10,701 nt of DNA from JANQTF01 sp036835375 (lineage in GTDB: Bacteria; Bacteroidota; Bacteroidia; J057), in assembly GCA_036835375.1 (NCBI GenBank), contig DAITMB010000156.1, forward strand, positions 1 through 10,701, written 5' to 3'. Numbering within the stretch: the stretch's first letter is position 1; every line of letters starts with the position of its first letter. The position numbers and the translations under genes were made by a program. Under the pieces are notes generated by a model, which saw nothing but the letters and a program-made list of their open reading frames with translations, was not told the DNA's origin and did no database searches. Below, piece after piece: positions 6,042 through 10,701 of this stretch.

Positions 6042-7025
6042 ATGAAGTATCGTACCCTTGGAAAAACAGGCTGGAAAATCTCAGAGGTCTCCCTTGGTGC
6101 TTGGCAGATCGGTGGGCGATGGGGTTCTGGATTTGATGCGGCGCTGGGAGAGCGCATTATTCACAAAGCCATAGAGGAAGGGGTTAACTTTATCGACACC
6201 GCTGATGTGTATAGCGAAGGCCTCAGTGAGCAACTCGTGGCCCGTGTTGTAAAAACACGCACAGAACGAGTCATCGTCGCCACCAAAATTGGCCGAAGAT
6301 TGCAGCCCCATGTCGCTGAAGGCTACACACCAGAGCACCTCACGAGATTTGTAGAGGAATCTCTCCGCAACATGGGGCGAGATACCATCGACCTCGTCCA
6401 ACTCCACTGCCCTCCAAGCCAAGTATATGATCAAGCCGAAGTATTTGGGGCCATGGATGAATTGAGGCAGCAAGGCAAAATACGTCATTACGGCGTGAGT
6501 GTCGAGACGGTGAACGAAGCCCTCAAAGCGATTCAGCATCCCGGTGTCGCCACCGTTCAAATCATATTCAACCTCATGCGCATCAAGCCAGCCGAGGAAT
6601 TTTTCCCGGCGGCCATTAAGGCCAATGTTGGGGTAATCGCGCGGGTGCCCTTGGCCAGCGGGCTGCTCACAGGCAAATTTAGCTCAGAGAGCACTTTTGA
6701 GGAAGGAGATCACCGCCATTTCAACCGCGAAGGGCAGGCATTCGATAAAGGGGAGACCTTTTCAGGTGTTCCATATGAGGAGGGCCTAAAGGCGGTGAAG
6801 GAATTTAAGCGTCTCTTTGGAGAAGAATACTTGGTGCAGCACGCCCTCGGGTGGATCCTGATGCACGATGCCGTCTCGACCATCATTCCGGGAGCCAGCA
6901 GCCCCGAGCATGTAGAGGGTAATGTGCTCGCATCGCAGCTTCCTCCTTTGCCAGACATCGCTATGCGAGACGCAGCAGCGGTGTACGAAAAGTTCATTCG
7001 GCCACACGTTCACCATTTGTGGTAA
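6042..7025 (+). CDS. Aldo/keto reductase
   Basis: A 327-residue NADPH-dependent oxidoreductase of the aldo/keto reductase (TIM-barrel) superfamily. The N-terminus MKYRTLGKTGWKISEVSLGA is characteristic. The catalytic tetrad can be placed at Asp52 and Tyr57 (FIDTADVYSEG), Lys82 (ATKIG) and His122 (LVQLHCP). The C-terminal cofactor region has HALGWILMHDAVSTIIPGAS near residue 268 followed by a helix (PEHVEGNV), as in the YajO/IolS-like group that reduces small aldehydes and ketones. The substrate cannot be predicted. The chain ends in HVHHLW and is complete. ATG 6042 is the first start before the conserved N-terminus. surE begins 43 bases after the stop, so the two are probably co-transcribed, though they share no pathway. 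Confidence 0.95.
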   Translation: MKYRTLGKTGWKISEVSLGAWQIGGRWGSGFDAALGERIIHKAIEEGVNFIDTADVYSEGLSEQLVARVVKTRTERVIVATKIGRRLQPHVAEGYTPEHLTRFVEESLRNMGRDTIDLVQLHCPPSQVYDQAEVFGAMDELRQQGKIRHYGVSVETVNEALKAIQHPGVATVQIIFNLMRIKPAEEFFPAAIKANVGVIARVPLASGLLTGKFSSESTFEEGDHRHFNREGQAFDKGETFSGVPYEEGLKAVKEFKRLFGEEYLVQHALGWILMHDAVSTIIPGASSPEHVEGNVLASQLPPLPDIAMRDAAAVYEKFIRPHVHHLW

Positions 7026-7067
7026 GCGCCTCTTTCTCCCTGCTTCAGCCATTTATCAAGCCCTTTT

Positions 7068-7850
7068 ATGTCCCTCAAGCCCCATCTTCTCTTGTCAAAT
7101 GACGACGGTATTCACGCTCCCGGTATCCTTGCTCTGCTAGATGTCGCCCGTGAATTTGGCGACACCACAGTAGTCGCTCCCGATAGTGCGCAGAGCGGTA
7201 TGGGCCACGCGATCTCTATCGGAAAACCGATCAGAGTGTACAAGGAGTCGCTTCCCCATGGCATCACGGGTCATGCTGTGAGTGGCACGCCAGCCGATTG
7301 CATCAAGATCGCCACAGGGGTGGTCATGGACAGTGCGCCTGACCTTATTCTTTCCGGGATCAATCATGGCAGCAACTCCTCCGCCAGCACTATTTATAGC
7401 GGCACTTTGTCCGCCGCGCGAGAAGGCGCCATGCAGGACCTGCCGGCTATCGGATTTTCACTTTGCCACTACTCCCACGAGGCTGATCTTTCCGCTGCCA
7501 AGGTCGTGGTGCGAACCGTGATTGAGCTTGCCTTGCGTCACGGCCTTCCCAAGGGCCAATGCCTGAATGTGAATATTCCGTATCTGCCGATTGAGCAAAT
7601 CAAGGGAATCAGAATCACCCGGCAAGCAATGGGCCGCTGGGTAGAAGAATTCGAAAAGCGAGCCGATCCTACTGGAGAAACTTACTACTGGCTCACTGGC
7701 AAGTTCAAACTCATGGACCACGGCGACGACACCGACGAACACGCCCTTTCCCATGGCTACGTGGCGGTGACTCCCTTGAGCCACGACCTCACGGCACATC
7801 ACTACCGGGCACCCTTGAGTGAATGGAATTGGTTGCTCCCCACGCCCTGA
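7068..7850 (+). CDS. surE: 5'/3'-nucleotidase SurE
   Basis: A 260-residue survival protein SurE, a metal-dependent phosphatase that dephosphorylates nucleoside 5'- and 3'-monophosphates in the cytosol. The metal site is complete: NDDG with Asp12 and Asp13, Ser43 in APDSAQSGMGHAIS, and Asn99 in DLILSGINHGSN, followed by STIYSGTLSAAREGA. VSGTPADCIKIA near residue 71 is also a family block. Length and C-terminus (DLTAHHYRAPLSEW, near the end) are normal. ATG 7068 places NDDG ten residues from the start, as usual. It follows the aldo/keto reductase by 43 bases. In proteobacteria surE often neighbours pcm and rpoS; that context is absent here. Downstream the gene-poor region begins. Confidence 0.97.
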   Translation: MSLKPHLLLSNDDGIHAPGILALLDVAREFGDTTVVAPDSAQSGMGHAISIGKPIRVYKESLPHGITGHAVSGTPADCIKIATGVVMDSAPDLILSGINHGSNSSASTIYSGTLSAAREGAMQDLPAIGFSLCHYSHEADLSAAKVVVRTVIELALRHGLPKGQCLNVNIPYLPIEQIKGIRITRQAMGRWVEEFEKRADPTGETYYWLTGKFKLMDHGDDTDEHALSHGYVAVTPLSHDLTAHHYRAPLSEWNWLLPTP

Positions 7851-8097
7851 ATGTATCGTGTAAAGATGTATTCTATGGCTCCAGCATAGGGAACAGAAGT
7901 ACTCGACGAATGGGGTCAAGAAAGAATCTCCATTCCTAACAGTCAAAAACCTCCGCAGACATAAGTTTCGATGGAATACGAATTTTTTGCTTCGTGTAAA
8001 TTCTTCTTAAATGTATGTTCTTGCGGCAATTGGTTACGTGTGATTCGGCCACTGTATTTCGTAAGTTGACTGTTTGGCAAATCTAATTTAACACATA
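7851..8097. other. Intergenic, no gene seen
   Basis: These 247 bases follow surE and are AT-rich between about 7975 and 8097. I looked for a rho-independent terminator after surE and found no stable stem with a T run. The minus-strand frame that stays open across part of this stretch shows no family resemblance after the GxxExxY remnant's stop at 8100-8098. Confidence 0.5.
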
Positions 8098-8279
8098 TTA
8101 TCCCTCTTCCTCTCCAACCCATGCGTCTTGATAATACCCGTCGATCGGGTGCTGCCATACAACAGGCAAGCCCGCTTGGGAGGGTTGGTAGATCAGGCAT
8201 TTTGATAGACAGATTGGAGGAAGCTAAGCCCCAGTGTGTTGTACACCTTCATCGCGAAACCGATGATTGGGTGGGTGAG
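8098..8279 (-). pseudogene. Remnant of a GxxExxY-family protein (N-terminal half, one frameshift)
   Basis: On the minus strand from 8279 the frame reads LTHPIIGFAMKVYNTLG, then LSFLQSVYQNA and a stop at 8195-8193. Shifting one base continues the similarity as LIYQPSQAGLPVVWQHPIDG, then YYQDAWVGEEEG, up to TAA 8100-8098. This is the order of the first half of GxxExxY proteins (typically IIGAAxEVHNTLGPGFLESVY, a leucine/alanine stretch, a glycine turn, a Q-x-P-I-x-V-x-Y block and VGE). Intact members are about 120-130 residues with a nuclease-like core. Here the name-giving G-x-x-E-x-x-Y reads S-x-x-Q-x-x-Y, the usual VHNTLG is VYNTLG, and the second half with the conserved acidic and lysine residues is gone. 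It lies directly downstream of the restriction-gene remnant on the same strand. Recognition is from memory of the family pattern. Confidence 0.65.
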
Positions 8280-8360
8280 TACTTGATTCTGCAAAGGCTG
8301 TTTTTGGTAAGCGATACGGGCGTCTCTATCAAAATGAGGCAAAAAACCCTGAAGATCCCG

Positions 8361-8740
8361 TCAATTGCCGGCTCTAATCAATTCCCCTATTTTGTCGATC
8401 AGTTCCTTTTCGATCTGAAAAAACCTCTACCAACTCGACGAAATCCCAGTGGACATAGACCTTTAGGTTGTTGACGCATGGCACTCAGTAGTTCTCCAAC
8501 GTGGATTTTTTTCTCTGGCTTCTTCGCTGCGGTAGCCTTTGACTTCTAAGACGAGGTGAAGAAGCTCCTTGGGTCGCTGACCATCGTCGATGAGGACGAT
8601 GAAATCGGGGCGATACATTCTTTTTTGTGAGCCATAGCAATAGGGCACTCCAAAGCCGAGGCGGTGGTTTTTTGACATAGGCCTTCACCCGAGGGGTGCG
8701 CCTCTGCCATGCGGAAAAATCCCGCCTCCCAGTCGCTGTC
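8361..8740 (-). pseudogene. Remnant of a type III restriction endonuclease (Res-like), C-terminal end
   Basis: Joining frames on the minus strand gives a continuous match to the C-terminal nuclease region of Res-type restriction subunits. The pieces are DSDWEAGFFRMAEAHP (from 8740), a one-base shift at 8692, RVKAYVK, a shift in the A run near 8668-8673, then NHRLGFGVPYCYGSQKRMY, RPDFIVLIDDG and LHLVLEVKGYRSEEAREK. A shift in the 7-A run 8506-8512 leads to STLENY, a TGA at 8487-8485 where the family has Trp, and VPCVNNLKVYVHWDFVEL. A final shift leads to QIEKELIDKIGELIRAGN with stop 8363-8361. The PD...(E)VK nuclease motif (PDFIV...LEVKG) is still readable. The helicase domains, normally over 2 kb upstream, are absent. 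Four frame changes plus a stop rule out function. Confidence 0.75.
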
Positions 8741-9298
8741 GAGAGATTGTCTTTAAACAATACTGGTTTTTGGGAGGTGAATTTTTGTTCTGGTTATCGT
8801 GTTAGGTGATGAAGGTCAACGGCTGACAAGGAAAGGGTTGGGAATGTCTCAAGTTTTTGAATTGGAGGAGTTGCCAGTCGTTCCGTCAGAATGAAAAACT
8901 TTGCTTTAGTCTGGATTGTGAACGAATTTGTAGGATGTGATTCTTAGTGAACAGAAAGACTTCGTCATTCAGAGAGTATGATGGTGACGCTACTCAACAA
9001 GAGCCAGGCTCCACTACCCATCCCCCAAAACATTCACCCCCATTTCTCTCTAACAAAGCGGATGACTTCCCGTTTTTAGACTTCAGGAATCAGAGAAAGT
9101 TGTTGAAGAGGCGTCGCGAGTGAGTTGATCTGGTGAACCCTTCTACATGGTTTTCAGGTGCTTTTTATTGCTGTGCGTTGGATGCCCTTTTTTCTGCTGG
9201 CTCGTTTTCTATACTTTTCCTTCTCACGGATTTTTTTGATTGACCAGATGGGCTTTTGATCGCTGCCTGGCATTTCGTTTCAACTTCTCCAATACCAT
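8741..9298. other. Gene-poor stretch, about 560 bases
   Basis: Neither strand carries an open frame I can defend. The helicase part of the restriction gene should lie here on the minus strand, but I cannot read it. A minus-strand frame is open for about 48 codons near 8944-8800 and another (9273-9154) encodes a 39-residue, Lys/Arg-rich peptide from ATG; neither resembles anything I know. I saw no inverted repeats or transposase fragments marking an insertion sequence, and no good promoter box immediately upstream of the gene at 9299, although TACTTTTC at 9212-9219 is a partial -7 match without a partner. Confidence 0.5.
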
Positions 9299-10399
9299 AT
9301 GAAAGGGTACTTATTTTCTAAATATATTCCTAACGAGGACGGAAAAGATCCATTTGAGCGCTTGCTCAAGATCTTTCTCGACTTGCTCACTTACACTTCC
9401 GGCGATGTAGGTGAAGCACTGAATTGGATGAATCAGCTCGACCGCCAGTATGGCCTCACCAACGATGCGTATGGCATGGGTGACTTCATTGAGGACCTTA
9501 AGCGGAATGGCTACATCGCAGAGGAAGAGCCTGCCTCGGGCACGTTTACCATTACTGCCAAATCGGAGCAAAGCATTCGTCAGCGCTCCTTGGAAGAGAT
9601 TTTTGGTAAGTTGAAGCGAGGGGGACAGGGAAGGCATCGTACCCCGAACACTGGGATCGGAGATGAACCATTGAGTGAGCTAAAGCAATTTGAATTTGGT
9701 GATCCCGTAGAAAATATTGCGATGACGGAATCTTTCCGAAATGCGCAGATCAGTCATGGGATCGATGACTTCATCATGACAGAAGATGATCTTGCTGTGA
9801 TGGAGACAGAGCATCGTACGACGGTCTCTACCGTGCTGATGATCGACATTTCTCACTCCATGATCCTGTACGGCGAGGACCGCATCACGCCCGCCAAAAA
9901 GGTGGCGATGGCGCTCTCTGAGCTCATCATGCGCAAATACCCCAAAGACACCCTCGATATCATTGTCTTTGGCAACGATGCCTGGGCCATAGATGTCAAG
10001 GACCTTCCTTATCTACAAGTGGGGCCCTACCACACCAACACCGTCGCGGGGCTGGAGCTGGCGATGGATATCCTTAGAAGACGAAAGGCTACCAACAAGC
10101 AGATCTTTATGATCACCGATGGCAAGCCCACCTGCATTCGAGAAGGCGCTCGATACTACAAAAACAGCTTTGGGCTCGACCGAAAAATTCTCAACAAGAC
10201 CCTTAACTTGGCAGCCTCCTGTCGCCGTTTGAAGATCCCCATCACAACCTTTATGATTGCCAGAGACAGTTGGCTGGTCCAGTTTGTGCAGGAGTTCACC
10301 CAAGTGAATAATGGGCGGGCCTTTTATACCAGTCTAGAGGGCTTAGGGGAGTACATCTTCGAGGATTTCGAGCGTAATAGGAGAAAACGCATGCGCTAA
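9299..10399 (+). CDS. von Willebrand factor A (VWA) domain-containing protein
   Basis: A 366-residue cytosolic protein with no signal peptide or membrane helix. Residues 1-175 form a mostly helical N-terminal part, with a basic glycine-containing linker (KLKRGGQGRHR) near 104. The VWA domain runs from about 177 to the end and has a complete MIDAS metal site: DISHS (Asp183, Ser185, Ser187), Thr in GPYHTNT (about 246-248) and Asp274 in MITDGKP. The ending FERNRRKRMR is strongly basic. VWA proteins of this form act as substrate adaptors for MoxR- or magnesium-chelatase-like AAA+ ATPases, and in many Bacteroidota the ATPase gene is adjacent. No such gene is in this window: upstream is decayed DNA and downstream is a convergent dehydratase. 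The AAA+ partnership is family knowledge, not visible here. ATG 9299 is the first start in the frame. Confidence 0.88.
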   Translation: MKGYLFSKYIPNEDGKDPFERLLKIFLDLLTYTSGDVGEALNWMNQLDRQYGLTNDAYGMGDFIEDLKRNGYIAEEEPASGTFTITAKSEQSIRQRSLEEIFGKLKRGGQGRHRTPNTGIGDEPLSELKQFEFGDPVENIAMTESFRNAQISHGIDDFIMTEDDLAVMETEHRTTVSTVLMIDISHSMILYGEDRITPAKKVAMALSELIMRKYPKDTLDIIVFGNDAWAIDVKDLPYLQVGPYHTNTVAGLELAMDILRRRKATNKQIFMITDGKPTCIREGARYYKNSFGLDRKILNKTLNLAASCRRLKIPITTFMIARDSWLVQFVQEFTQVNNGRAFYTSLEGLGEYIFEDFERNRRKRMR

Positions 10400-10441
10400 T
10401 CTCCCTGGCCATTACTTCTATTGTTTTCCAGCCGTTTCCGG

Positions 10442-10701
10442 TCAGTGTGAATCCCGCGTGACTTCGCTGCCAGATCCTCCTTTGAGGAAATCAAGATCTG
10501 CACCGAGGTGAGCCTGCTCTACGTGGTCGAGGTAAAGGCGCACGTAGCCCCGTTCCACCCCAAGATCCAGCGGTTGCCAGGAAGCCTTTCTATTCGCTAG
10601 TTCTTCGTCGGTCACGTGCAGGTGAATGCGTCGGGCTGCGACATCCACCTCAATGAGGTCGCCTGTGCGCACGAGAGCAAAATTGCCTCCAGCTGCTGCC
10701 T
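10442..10701 (-). CDS. IlvD/Edd-family dehydratase, C-terminal part (partial)
   Basis: The minus-strand gene enters from beyond the right edge and ends at TGA 10444-10442; about 85 codons are visible. They read AAAGGNFALVRTGDLIEVDV, then a short basic stretch, IHLHVTDEELANRKASW, GYVRLYLDHVEQAHLGADLD and an end of EVTRDSH. This is the C-terminal (swivel) domain of the iron-sulfur dehydratases that includes dihydroxy-acid dehydratase (branched-chain amino acids), 6-phosphogluconate dehydratase and sugar-acid dehydratases. The GGNFALVRTGD block and the Y-x-R-LY-x-x-HV-x-Q-A-x-x-G end point more to the sugar-acid (arabonate-like) branch than to classic IlvD, but the fragment is too short to decide. 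It converges on the VWA gene with a 42-base gap. Confidence 0.85.
   Translation of the reverse strand, partial: AAAGGNFALVRTGDLIEVDVAARRIHLHVTDEELANRKASWQPLDLGVERGYVRLYLDHVEQAHLGADLDFLKGGSGSEVTRDSH

Noticed and set aside
7943..8097. Continuation of the GxxExxY remnant into its C-terminal half
   Set aside because: The open minus-strand frame here does not show the expected conserved acidic and lysine block or the NFG motif, so I ended the remnant at 8098.
8121..8474. Plus-strand open frame of 117 codons
   Set aside because: It is antisense to the GxxExxY and Res remnants, whose family resemblance is clear on the other strand, and its own translation resembles nothing.
8463..8760. Two overlapping minus-strand frames as separate small genes
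   Set aside because: Each is a frame fragment of the same decayed restriction gene; neither begins or ends where a real gene would.
1..10701. tRNA, rRNA, CRISPR array or intact insertion sequence
   Set aside because: I looked for T-arm GGTTCGA-type motifs, regularly spaced repeats, terminal inverted repeats and transposase motifs and found none that hold.

Overview
This window looks like chromosome from a member of the Bacteroidota with a base composition near 50% GC. Three things suggest this: an ECF sigma / anti-sigma pair whose anti-sigma has the LP-x-AP-x-W-E-x-I-E style N-terminal motif I associate with that phylum, a few TTG-N(17-23)-TAnnTTTG-like promoters, and little evidence of Shine-Dalgarno sequences. 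The lineage within the phylum cannot be fixed from this sequence.

Layout. Positions 1-135 hold the 3' end of a probable ispG (isoprenoid synthesis). Positions 216-1414 hold a translationally coupled ECF sigma factor and a membrane-anchored anti-sigma-like protein. Positions 1600-2277 hold an exported, probably outer-membrane beta-barrel protein behind a leader with a near-repeat at an exact 60-bp spacing. A minus-strand block follows. Reading in its own direction it contains a short membrane protein with a suspected frameshift (about 5089-4910), a second small membrane protein joined to it by a TAATG stop/start overlap (4910-4680), gcvT of the glycine cleavage system (4536-3454), and a double zinc-ribbon protein with a C-terminal membrane anchor (3377-2316).

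Positions 5439-7850 are ordinary plus-strand metabolic genes: a DUF1801 protein, an aldo/keto reductase, and surE 43 bases after it. The stretch from 7851 to 9298 has no intact gene. Inside it, on the minus strand, lie two decayed genes that only appear when frames are joined. One is the C-terminal end of a type III restriction (Res-like) endonuclease, with four frame changes and one in-frame stop (8740-8361). The other, immediately downstream, is the N-terminal half of a GxxExxY-family protein whose name-giving G and E are mutated (8279-8098). This looks like the last trace of a lost defence or restriction island.

Positions 9299-10399 encode a von Willebrand factor A domain protein with an intact MIDAS metal site but no AAA+ partner gene beside it in this window. 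Convergent with it, the window ends in the 3' part of an IlvD/Edd-family dehydratase (10442-10701).

I found no tRNA, rRNA, CRISPR array or intact insertion sequence, and no new multi-gene system that the evidence would carry. The most useful non-routine observations are the two overlapping remnants, the frameshifted small membrane gene and the 60-bp spaced near-repeat.
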